Part shown: piece by piece, positions 32,911 through 42,228 of the stretch | Position numbering within the stretch: the first letter of the stretch is position 1 | How the letters are laid out: each line of letters opens with the position of its first letter | NCBI GenBank assembly: GCA_014281115.1 | Contig: JACONQ010000003.1 | Location: 2,914,001-2,978,000, forward strand | Source of the DNA: Laburnicola sp. R22_1 | Lineage: Eukaryota > Ascomycota > Dothideomycetes > Pleosporales > Didymosphaeriaceae | DNA: 64,000 nucleotides | Direction: 5' to 3' | The notes under the pieces: generated by a model | The model's input: the letters and a program-made list of their open reading frames with translations, nothing else | What the model was told of the DNA's origin: nothing | The model's database searches: none | Position numbers and translations under genes: made by a program

Positions 32911-34866
32911 ATGAGTGTTCAGTCGATGGACTCGGTCGATCGTCATTTCTCGAATCCTCCACCCATCTCGATGGACCCAGTCGATTCTCATGGCTGGTAC
33001 CCTACACCTACGTCTTGCCGCGACTTTGAGATCGGCATCGTATGCGCTCTCCCCAAGGAAGGAAACGCTGTTCGCCAGCTTTTTGATCAGACGTGGAACT
33101 TGAGAAGAATTCCCCTCAGTAGGCAGCAAACTTTCGTTTATAAGCTGGGTCGCATTGGGGCGTACAACGTGGTGCTGATATGGATGCGAAAATGTGGCAA
33201 GGCAGAAGCAACCGCGGCAGCTGGAGAATTGAAAAGAGAGTTTGAGAATATTCGTAACGTGTTAGTGGTCGGTATATGTGGCGGGATGCCATGGAAAGAA
33301 GACAAATCAAGAAACACATGCGAGGAAATCCTGCTTGGAGATGTGGTCATCAGCACGGAGATACGCCGATATGATGAAGGGAGACAAAACGAAGGGGGGT
33401 TCTCTACGAACATTGTCCCCAACCCTAGAGACATACTGGCTTCGTTTCTGGCGATCATAGAGACCAGCGACAATGATCGAGAGGTGTTAGAAAGAGAGTG
33501 CGCCTTGAATCTGAGTAAACTTCTTTCAAAAAAGGCTCGTTATCAGAATTTCCAACATCCCGGAATCTCGCAAGATAGGCTCTACCAAACCGAGTACCCC
33601 CACAAGCACAGAGATGGCTCATGCGAGGCATGTGAGGCTGGGGATTGTCAGAAGGCGATGGCCACTCCATGCCAGGAGTTGGGATGTGAAGACAGCTACG
33701 TCATCCCGCGTACCAGAATCACGAAGATGATTGCCGACAATGAAGTTTCTGCGCTCGCCGAACAGAAACCCCCAAGACCCGAGATCTTCTTCGGACCCGT
33801 AGGGTCCGCAGACATGGTAGTGAAATCCGCCAGATTTCGAGACAAACTTATGCAGGCCATGTCAATCATCGCAGTTGAGATGGAGGCAAGTGGAGTTTGC
33901 GCAGTGTTCGACTCCGTCGTGGTCATTAAAGGAGTGTGCGACTACGCTTGTAGCCACAAGAACTCCGTGTGGCACGACTACGCAGCAGCGACTGCTGCTG
34001 CAACAACAAAAGCTTTCCTTAGCCTGCTATCGGGGTATGTTCAACCTCAGCTCCCGAAGTCCAAACAAAACTCGGCGAGCACCTTATCAGGGCCCCCCAC
34101 GTTTGTCGCTCTCGACTGGAGTTCGCCATCCACAACACCTTCCGCGGAGCGTCCATTTGAGCTACGACAAAGTTCCTCCGAGTCTGAATCCCCCTGCGGA
34201 CATTCGAAGGCTGACTCTGTTGTTGAAGGCCTAGAGCCTGATCTTGGCGAGGTACGTTGATGAAACAACGGATAACAGAAATGGAACTAACACAAGGATT
34301 AGCAGGAGGAAGCTCATATACAGCATTGGGACCCCGCAAAAACGAAAGAATTTCTTGATGCATGCAAAGAGCAGAAGATCGAGGTCGTGAGGAATATCCT
34401 CGAACATCAGACAGCCGTCAATATCAATGCCACCAACGAGAACAACCAAACCGCCCTTCACCTCGCGCTTGGCACGGCTGAAAGTAAATATCCCACGAGG
34501 GATGAGTCGATTGCTAAAATTGTGGAGCTCCTCGTCCAACATAGAGCCGACGTTCGTATCAAAGACCGCGAGGGATGCACTCCTCTGCACATATGTGCGA
34601 AGTATACGATGAATTTGCCTGCAGTCAAAGCGCTGCTCCCCAGTTCCGAGACGAATTCACACGTAAATATACTCTCCAAGAACGGCTCTACAGCTCTCTA
34701 TCTATATGCAACTAAACGACAGGCGAAGACCGAATTTGCTCGAGCCCTTTTGGATGGAGGCGCTCACCTGGGAAAAAAGAAACTTCCAAAACCAGCGCCT
34801 GGAGCGCATGAGAAAGTCGTCAATTTCATACTCGATGACTTGAGTCGCCGGGGGCGTGGTGTTTGA
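32911..34866 (+). CDS. Nucleoside phosphorylase-domain / ankyrin-repeat protein
   Basis: Two exons (32,911-34,251 and 34,303-34,866) give 634 residues. Residues ~38-375 form a purine/uridine phosphorylase-like (PNP_UDP) domain: DFEIGIVCALPKEGNAV at the start, GICGGMP, DVVIST, then FFGPVGSADMVVKSARFRDK, VEMEAS (about 322-327) and KGVCDYACSHK...YAAATAAA near the end. This is the N-terminal module of many fungal NLR-like proteins. A Ser/Pro-rich linker (~376-447) leads to three ankyrin repeats (~493-610; TALHLAL, TPLHICA, TALYLYA). There is no NACHT/NB-ARC domain between them, unlike many relatives. A Cys-rich insert (SCEACEAGDCQKAMATPC) lies before the VPRTRI-like strand. The frame runs upstream without ATG to a TTG, so I take the first ATG, which has A at -3. 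A role in nucleoside sensing or self/non-self recognition is inferred from the family only. Confidence 0.85.
34252..34302 (+). other. Intron joining phosphorylase and ankyrin exons
   Basis: 51 bases from GTACGT to TTAG, with a branch-point-like AACTAAC about 13 bases before the 3' end. Exon 1 ends in phase 0 (GGC GAG) and exon 2 opens directly into the ankyrin frame without a stop (QEEAHIQHWD). Without splicing, the frame stops at TGA, 34,258-34,260. An alternative acceptor three bases on (CAG, 34,303-34,305) would also keep the frame. Confidence 0.75.
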
Positions 34867-35112
34867 ATGGTCAAACTTCTCAGAGGCCGGATTGATCACC
34901 CGATTGTTTCATTGCATGGGAACATATGAGGCATATGCCTTTTGCCTGTGCGCGATGTTCTGATTCCAGCTCTCAAGAGACTGTTACTACGGTATGGAAA
35001 CTACCAACGTCTTCCCATATTGTTCTCCGCCGTGATTATCTCCTCTGATTCGTGCGCCGTCAGATCCGTATTTAATTGTTACAACCAACATGTTTTTGTT
35101 AGTAGAAGGGCC
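34867..35112. other. 3' flank of the phosphorylase-ankyrin gene
   Basis: Unmutated-looking sequence after the TGA up to the edge of the island. A 60-codon open stretch (34,942-35,124) crosses the island edge and has no recognisable domain, so it is left uncalled. Confidence 0.45.
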
Positions 35113-35197
35113 AAAAAAATTTAGGCGATATATAACTTATAAGAAGCTAAACTAAAGTTTAATATAACTATACTTTTATTATATACAACTTTTTTAA

Positions 35198-35790
35198 AAA
35201 GAGAAATATTATAGACCTTTTAGTATATAGTATAATACTATAAGAAAAAGCTATAGGTGTGCTAAAAATATATTAAAAAGATAAAGTAGTAAAATAGGTT
35301 AGACTAAAGCCTATTTATTAGCATATTTTTATTTGGTTTTTATTAGACTATTCCTAGTAAGAGAAATATTAGCTAGCTATAATAATTATATATTATAATT
35401 AAGAAGACTTTGCACACTCTTAGTACACAGTATAACACTATTATAGAAAGCTATAGGAGTGCTAGAAAAACACTTTAAAATAAGATAAAGTAATAAGATA
35501 GATTTAGCTATTTAAGGACTATTTATAAGTATATATAGATTAGTCCCTTATACTAATAATAAAGTAGTTAATTCTAATGTACTATAGTCTATAGATACTA
35601 AAGTTAATAATAATAATATAATATAATAATTGCCTATATAATATAAAACTTATAATTAGAGATATTAAGTGTTTATCTCTTTACTATATAATATATTTAT
35701 TTAATTATTATATAAGACCTTAAAGTTAGTTGCTATATCTATCTCTTACTCTAAAAGTACTATTGCTATTACTACTAGAGATATAGTGTT
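35198..35790 (+). repeat. R1 repeat, two overlapping copies
   Basis: R1 starts AAGAGAAAYATYRYAGACC and continues through a GAAAGCTRTRGGTGTGCTA box to a TACTATTRCTATTACTACTAG end, about 390-590 bases in different copies. Here the start occurs twice (35,198 and 35,357), so one copy is interrupted or duplicated. Other copies are at 38,152 and 40,177, with a short fragment at 57,014. 35,790-36,090 holds no gene. Confidence 0.65.
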
Positions 35791-36090
35791 GCGCTCCTAT
35801 TAGAAAAGGCTAATAATATAGCTAAATATAATAGCTAGATATTATTTAATATTAAAAACTATATAATTTATGCTAAGAATTTAAATAGTAAATAGATAGC
35901 TACTATAAAATTAAATTACTATATTAAAAAGAATATATATTTTAATGAGTAAGAGTTTAGAATTAAAAGTAAAATAAGGCTTATAATTTAAATTACTTTA
36001 TACTAGTTTAGATATAAAGTGCTTATAATTACTAACCTGCGCGCTAAGGCTTACTTAGGGAGTTTAAATGCGCTTTTTTATTAGCACCTT

Positions 36091-36192
36091 TTACGCTCTT
36101 TTTAATTACTAAGTAAGAGGCTCTAATTTTTTTATATTATTTAGAATAAAAGTCATTATTATTCTACCTCTAGGTAGTTAATTAACAGTACA
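36091..36192 (+). repeat. R2 short dispersed repeat, copy 4
   Basis: Preceded by a GCGCGCTAAGGCTTACTTAG...GTTTAAATGCGC stretch that also precedes R2 copy 7 at 41.9 kb, so these two copies share a larger unit. Confidence 0.65.
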
Positions 36193-36365
36193 TAATTTCT
36201 AAAAATAAAAACAAAGAAAATGTAAATATTTTTATAAAGTAAAAATTTAGGTTAATAGCTATCTACTATTATATAGCTTATAGAAGTAATCACTACCTAA
36301 TATTAAATTTTTAAATAATAGCTACTAGCTTTAATAATAGTAGTTATATAAAGTAAATTACCTTT

Positions 36366-36469
36366 ATTACGCTCTTATTAATTACTAAGTAGGGGCTTTG
36401 CTTATTTTATTATATTATTTAAAAATAAAAGCCTTTCTTGTCCTACCCCTAGATAGATTTAATTAGGGC
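36366..36469 (+). repeat. R2 short dispersed repeat, copy 5
   Basis: Same orientation as copy 4, about 275 bases downstream. The AAGTAGGGGCTTTGCTT palindrome and the CCTACCCCTAGATAGATT box are retained. It abuts the Copia-related fragment that follows. Confidence 0.65.
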
Positions 36470-36472
36470 CAC

Positions 36473-36630
36473 ATAGGTGCTTATAGTAGTAGTAGCTTAG
36501 TTGATTTAGGTTTATATAATAGCTTAGTTAGCTTTAGTATTTTTAGAATTAGCTTTAGTATCTATATATAGGATATTAAGCAAGCTAGTAAAGATAGTAT
36601 TATATAAGTAGTATTTGTATCACCTTAGGC
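36473..36630. repeat. Fragment related to 7,122-7,285
   Basis: Isolated copy of the block seen in the Copia A upstream region. No pol sequence follows. 36,631-37,469 is AT-rich DNA in which I see no gene. Confidence 0.6.
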
Positions 36631-37469
36631 TACTTTATATAGTTTATTAGCACTTATAGCTTTAGTATCTATCTTTAGCTTAATACTGTTTTCTTCTAAG
36701 ACTACTATAAGCTCTTTCTTATATACACAGCCTAACTTTAAAAAATAGTATTTTTTCTATCCTTTAAAGTCCTCCTAGAATAACTCTAAGAAAGCTATCC
36801 CTTTTTAGTATAATATATAATACTTAGTAATAGTATATATTATATATAATTGTATTTCTAACTAAGAAGAATTATTTACTATATTAATTTTTTTCTTTTT
36901 AATATATAGGTCTTATTCTCTTATATAGTATTGTTTTTAATATTCCTATCCCTTTAATATACTAATTATATAGTCTAGTATACTTAGGCATAGTAGTATT
37001 ATCTTATAAGGTAATAGAAACTTTATATAAGATAGTAGAGGCTTCTTATAAGATAGTAAGGGTAGCTATTATATAACTAGTTTATTTAATAGGTTAGTTA
37101 TATAAAAATAATACTTTATTAGAGTTTATTATTATCTAACTATATTTTTATAAAGTTACTAGTAGTATGCTTAGTACACTATCTTCTCTTAAATCTTATA
37201 TAGCAGCAATATCTACTTACTAACTTAATAAAAAAGTTAATCTACTATCTCTATAAATAAGCATAGGTTTTATATATTTTATATAATCGCTTCCTTTATT
37301 ATCCATAGTAATGTTATCTTTTTACTAACTATATAAAGGTTTAATCTACTATACTCTTATATATAGAGGATAGAGTATAATAAAATAAATTATATAGCAA
37401 ATAATAACTTTTATAATCTATCTTTACTCTTACTAATTTATAGTTAAGAATTAGTTAACTACTAATTAG

Positions 37470-37820
37470 TGTTAAATAGGTACTTTATAGCTAGCTATAT
37501 AATAATTAATATTTAATACTCTACACTAATATGTGTAAAGGATGCTCTATAGCTAGCTATATAGATATTAATATCTAATACTTTATACTAGTAAGTATAG
37601 GGGTGTATATAATAATTATATAAAGAAAGAAAAATAATATAATAGAACTAACTTTAGTGTTAAGTACTTATATTTAGAAGAGGTATAGATAGAAAAAGAA
37701 GATCCTATAGCGTATAGGCTATAGCCCATAGGCATTATATAATTCCTATATAATACTATTATGCGGCAATATTCAAACCTCAACACTCTTAGGTGCCCTT
37801 ACCCGTACGGTGTACAGACA
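37470..37820 (+). mobile_element. Solo LTR, family S1, copy 2, with internal duplication
   Basis: It starts TGTTAAATAGGTAC and ends GTGTACAGACA. The first ~70 bases are repeated once inside (37,470-37,535, then from about 37,527: YAGCTAGCTATATARATATT...CTCTACACTAATATGTG). This makes it longer than the other copies. The 3' third keeps unmutated GTACGGTGTACAG. 37,821-38,151 holds no gene. Confidence 0.65.
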
Positions 37821-38151
37821 GCTAAGCTTAATAACCTTTACCTATTAAAGAAAAACCCTATAACTAATTATAATCTTACTATTTATTATTATATATAGTT
37901 AACTTCTATTAAAGAAAATAATAATATAAGGTATAAATACTAGTAACTTTATTATATTACTACTTATAACACTATCTAACTATACTAGTAGTAATTATAA
38001 TAATACTAATAATATATTAATACTACAAACTAAGTTCTTTAAAAAAAAGTAATAAAAGAAATAAAAAAGCATATGTATAGCAATGCAATAGAGAGTAGCG
38101 TAAATGTCATTACTATTATCGATTATAAAATTTAAATAACAACCTATTATC

Positions 38152-38690
38152 AGGAAGAGAAACATCGCAGACCTTTTGGTATACGGTACAACGCTGTAAG
38201 GGAAAGCTGTGGGTGTGCTAAAAACGCATTGAAAAAGGTAAAGCAGCTAATAAACTATTATATTACTGTATAATATCCATAATTAATATTTCTATTCAAG
38301 TTATTAGTACATATAAATTAGCTCTTTTTACTAATAAGGTAGTTAATTACAATATATTATAGTCTTTAAATACTAAATATAATAATACAATAGAGATACT
38401 TATATATAAAGTATTAAAATCTATAACTATATAGACTATTTTTAGGCTCTCTTTAATTACTAAGTAGAAGCCTCTACTTTTTTTATTATATTATTTAAGA
38501 TAAAAGCCTTTGTCGTCGTATCTCTAGGTAGATTTAATTAACGTCATAAAACTAAATATACTAAGTATTTATTAATCTATTATATAGTATATTTAATTAT
38601 TATATAACACCTTAAGATTATAATCTAATAGAGCTATTTCTTGCCTTAAAAATACTATTACTATTAGGTTGGCAGTTATATATCTATATA
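38152..38690 (+). repeat. R1 repeat, copy 3, split by R2
   Basis: The first ~110 bases are unmutated (ATCGCAGACCTTTTGGTATA, then TACGGTACAACGC). The rest is RIP-like. An R2 copy sits inside at 38,439-38,550. R1 sequence that is continuous at 40,177-40,562 is found on both sides of it. Confidence 0.7.
38439..38550 (+). repeat. R2 short dispersed repeat, copy 6, inside R1
   Basis: Flanked by ACTATATAGACTA (38,426-38,438) and ACTAAATATACTA (38,551-38,563), an imperfect 13-base direct repeat. The R1 copies at 35.6 and 40.4 kb lack R2 at the matching point. Confidence 0.65.
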
Positions 38691-38702
38691 TATATTATAA
38701 GG

Positions 38703-39050
38703 ATACTAATAATACTAATAATACTAATAATACTAATAATACTAATAATACTAATAATACTAATAATACTAATAATACTAATAATACTAATAATACTAAT
38801 AATACTAATAATACTAATAATACTAATAGTACTAATAGTACTAATAATACTAATAATACTAATAATACTAATAATACTAATAATACTAATAATACTAATA
38901 ATACTAATAATACTAATAAGACTAATAATACTAATAATACTAATAATACTAATAATACTAATAATACTAATAATACTAATAATACTAATAATACTAATAA
39001 TATTAATAATACTAATAATACTAATAATACTAATAATACTAATATTACTT
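38703..39050. repeat. Nine-base satellite (ACTAATAAT)n
   Basis: About 38 head-to-tail copies of ACTAATAAT with few variants (ACTAATAGT three times in a row near 38,822, ACTAATAAG and ATTAATAAT once each). It happens to be open in one frame as an Asn-Thr-Asn repeat with no start context or domain, so I do not regard it as a gene. A short, poor version (AATAATACGAATAATAC) lies near 40,600-40,640 after another R1 copy. Confidence 0.9.
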
Positions 39051-39150
39051 ATTAAATTAATAAAATTAACAAAGACAGTATTAACTAAATTTACACCTAA
39101 TATTATAAAAATAAATGCTACTTACTATTACTATTAGTATTGAAGGTCTT

Positions 39151-40176
39151 TGTTATATTAAGATTCTAAGTAAGGTTAAATGTGCACTATATATAGAGAG
39201 GAGTAAAATAAGAGGCACTAAAACCTAGTACTTAGTACATAGTCGTAGTAACAAAATATGTACAAAATAATATTAATTTTATTATTAATATTTTATATAG
39301 TAGTATTATTAATAGTATTTAATAAATAGTCTACTATCTAGTATAAGTAAGTTATATATTATCTCTTAACTAGTAGACTATTAGAAAGCTATAGTAGAGC
39401 TACACTAAATTATAATTATAGTTTACTATTCGCATAGTATATAAGCCTGCTTACTCTTATAATATTTATAATATTAAAAAGAATTCTTCTCTAACTTATA
39501 CAACACTAAGTCTTTTAAATCTAAATACCACTTTATTATATAGAGTAATATAATACCTTTCTAGTGTTTAAAGATTATAATATCTAATACCTATAGTTAG
39601 GTAGCTACTAAAGAATTTAAAACTAGCATAAATAACTTGTTAAGTAATATTAGCTATCTAGCCTACCTATTACAAGATAAGGTTTAAGAGGTAGGGCTGC
39701 TACTAAGGAACCAAATTAATTATACTATTGTAAAGGTTATATTTAATAATCTATTAAAGATTATTATTATATAGAGATACTAACTAAGATTAAGTCTACA
39801 CTATATATAAAGAGGAGTAAAATAAAAGATACTAAAACCTAGTATCTAATATAGACTAGTAGTAATAAAATATATACAAAATAATAATAATTTTATTATT
39901 AGTATTTTATATAGTATTATTAATAATAGTAGTTAATAAATAGTTAGGTATAACTAAGTTATATATTATCTCTTCACTAGTTGACTAGTAGAGAGCTATA
40001 ATAGACTATAGAGTTATAACTATAAACGTAGTATAGGCAATAAAACACTTAACTATTATTTAGTTATTATACTTGCAACCAAATAGCTATAGTATAACTA
40101 TAGTTTACTATGCGTATAGTATATAAGTCTTTTATAATATTAGTAATACTTAGTACACTAAATCTTTACTTTAATA
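39151..40176 (+). mobile_element. Short LTR - gag fragment - LTR element
   Basis: Two direct LTR copies of about 370-410 bases (from 39,151 and from about 39,765) flank roughly 250 bases whose start resembles the gag start that follows the LTR copy at 24,268 (ATGTCTAGC there, mutated here). No pol is present, so it is a deletion derivative or a TRIM-like element. It abuts R1 at 40,177. Confidence 0.6.
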
Positions 40177-40562
40177 TATTAGAAAGAGAAACATTATAGA
40201 CCTTTCACTATATAGTACAACACTATAAGAGAAAGCTATAAGTGTGCTAAAAACATATTAAAAAAAGGTAAAGTAGCTTAAAGATAGGTTAGACTAGGGA
40301 CTGTTTATTACCACGTGTAAATTAGTCCCTTATACTAATAAGGTAGTTAATTATAGTGTACTATAGTTTATAGGTACTATAATTAAAGATAATAATATAA
40401 TATATAGTTGCCTACACAGTATTTTATAAAGATCTATAACTAGATATAGATTAAGTCTTTATCTCTCCTTATATAATAGTATATTTAATTATTACACAAG
40501 ACCTTAAGGTAATAATCTAGTATAGCTATCTCTTAACCTATAAATACTATTACTACTAGACA
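40177..40562 (+). repeat. R1 repeat, copy 4 (complete, uninterrupted)
   Basis: It starts TATTAGAAAGAGAAACAT and ends TACTATTACTACTAGACA. If the first TA was TG, the ends would be TG...CA, so R1 may be a 386-bp LTR. It serves as the reference showing where R2 entered the 38-kb copy. Confidence 0.6.
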
Positions 40563-41390
40563 AATAGTCTTATAACTATATATATATAATAAAGCTAATA
40601 ACACTAATAATACGAATAATACTACTAACTAGAACTAGTATTATAAAGGACAAACACTATTTAATATTACTAACTATATAGCAGTAGGATCGGCTTGCCA
40701 AGTACCTTTTTTAACCTTTTTTTTGTTTAAGGTTAAAGTATATTAAGATAGAAGATTATTATATACTATATACAGCACCTAATTCTAATTAAAGACTAAC
40801 CTTAAACACTACCTAACAATGCGACAATAGTTTAAACTTACTCACACCCTATCCACACCTTATAAGCTTCTAATCCACGCAAAGTTTACTTACAGCGTAC
40901 ATAGCACACCTAATAAGCTAACTTAATAGTAATAATAACTAGGAGAATCTTGCAGATCTATACAACGCTTTTACTATACTAGAGCTTATTAGCAAAGACC
41001 TTATTATCCTCTTTTTATATTTCCTACTAAATTCTATTACTAATAAGAGGTAATTATATCTACTAGAGCGAAAACTTAATTTTATAGTCCTTTACAAACT
41101 AGATAAGCTACTAACCTAACTAGTACACTAGAACTACCTTATAGATAGTTAAGTATACCCGTCCCTTGCGCTAGATAAGTATCTAAATAGAATAGAACTC
41201 TAGCATAGTTACTTTAATAGTAGTAGCGCGGATCTTTAGCGTGTACTTTTTAGTAATAGCAAGTACTCCTTTAGAAATAATATTAATATCTAGATAGATA
41301 GTAGGGCGTAGAGTAATAGTAGGGGCTTTGCCTAAAACAACCTTAATATAGTAATAGAGCAATAATGTATCTAGTATATATTACTCTTAT

Positions 41391-41664
41391 TGTTGAATGG
41401 GTACTCTACAGCTAGCTGTATAGACATCGAATTCTAATCCTCTATACTAGTAAGCGTGGAGGGTATACGGGGCGATTGTACGAGGAAAGGAAATAACATA
41501 ATAGAACGACTTGGTATTAATTGCTTGTCTCTAGAGAGGGTGCGGATGGAAAGGAGAAGATCTTGCGGCGCACGGGCATCACGTGATCCCCACGTGATGC
41601 CATAGTGCGGCAATATTAAAACCTCAGCACCCTCAGGTGCCCTTGCCCGTACGGTGTACGGACA
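41391..41664 (+). mobile_element. Solo LTR, family S1, copy 3, with TSD
   Basis: 274 bp from TGTTGAATGGGT to GTGTACGGACA, flanked by CTTAT on both sides (41,386-41,390 and 41,665-41,669). The opposite arm of the foldback element has the uninterrupted site (reverse of 42,440-42,460, reading AACCTTATTCTAC), so the insertion is shown directly. It is the least mutated S1 copy and contains a short palindrome, CATCACGTGATCCCCACGTGATG. Confidence 0.92.
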
Positions 41665-41943
41665 CTTATTCTACTTATAAGTATAGTAGTATATACTAAT
41701 TAATATAGTAAATACTAAATATTAACTTGTGTTATTTGCGATAATCTAGATAGCAGTTTATAATAGTTAGAATAGTAAAGGATAAATAGAACTTATAGCA
41801 TAGTTACGCTAAAGCCTTTTATCCCTTTTCTAAAGTTCTAACTATAACCTCTTTATAAAATAACTTTCTATATAGAAGCTATGCGCGCTAAGACTGCCAA
41901 GCTTGCTTAGCAGTTTAAACGCGCTTTTTTTTATAATTTACCT

Positions 41944-42056
41944 TTTTATGCTCTTTTTTAATTACTAAGCAGAGGGCTCTGCTTTTTTTGTTATATTATT
42001 TAAGATAAAAGCCTTTATCGTTCTACCCCTAGATAGATAAAATAACGCTATATATA
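41944..42056 (+). repeat. R2 short dispersed repeat, copy 7
   Basis: Well-preserved palindrome AAGCAGAGGGCTCTGCTT. It lies at the inner end of the left arm of the foldback element, facing the reverse copy at 42,115. Confidence 0.7.
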
Positions 42057-42114
42057 GTAGTAAACTGCACTTTATATAGTATATAAATAGGTCTAGTAAA
42101 TTTATTACGCTATG

Positions 42115-42228
42115 TAGCGTTAATTAAATCTACTTAGGAGTAGGTCGACAAAGGCCTTTATCTTAAGTAATATAATAAAAAGACTAGAGCCCCGTACTTA
42201 GTATTTAAAAAAAGTGTAACAAAGGTAA
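42115..42228 (-). repeat. R2 short dispersed repeat, copy 8 (reverse)
   Basis: Mirror image of copy 7 in the right arm, as expected from the inverted duplication. It reads GCGTTAATTAAATCTACTTA, then GACAAAGGCCTTTATC. Confidence 0.7.

Larger units (their letters stand above)
31845..35112. other. Compositional island with little or no RIP
   Basis: Between these points the sequence has ordinary GC content, CpA and TpG are frequent and long codon-like frames appear. Both edges are abrupt (near ATAACATATTAG at 31,860 and GCCAAAAAAATTTAGG at 35,110). It is the only such stretch over 600 bases in the window, and it holds the phosphorylase-ankyrin gene and a gene fragment. Confidence 0.8.

Noticed and set aside
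38669..39055. A 128-codon open frame of Asn-Thr-Asn repeats.
   Set aside because: It is only the translation of a nine-base satellite; no domain, no promoter context and flanks are RIP-mutated.
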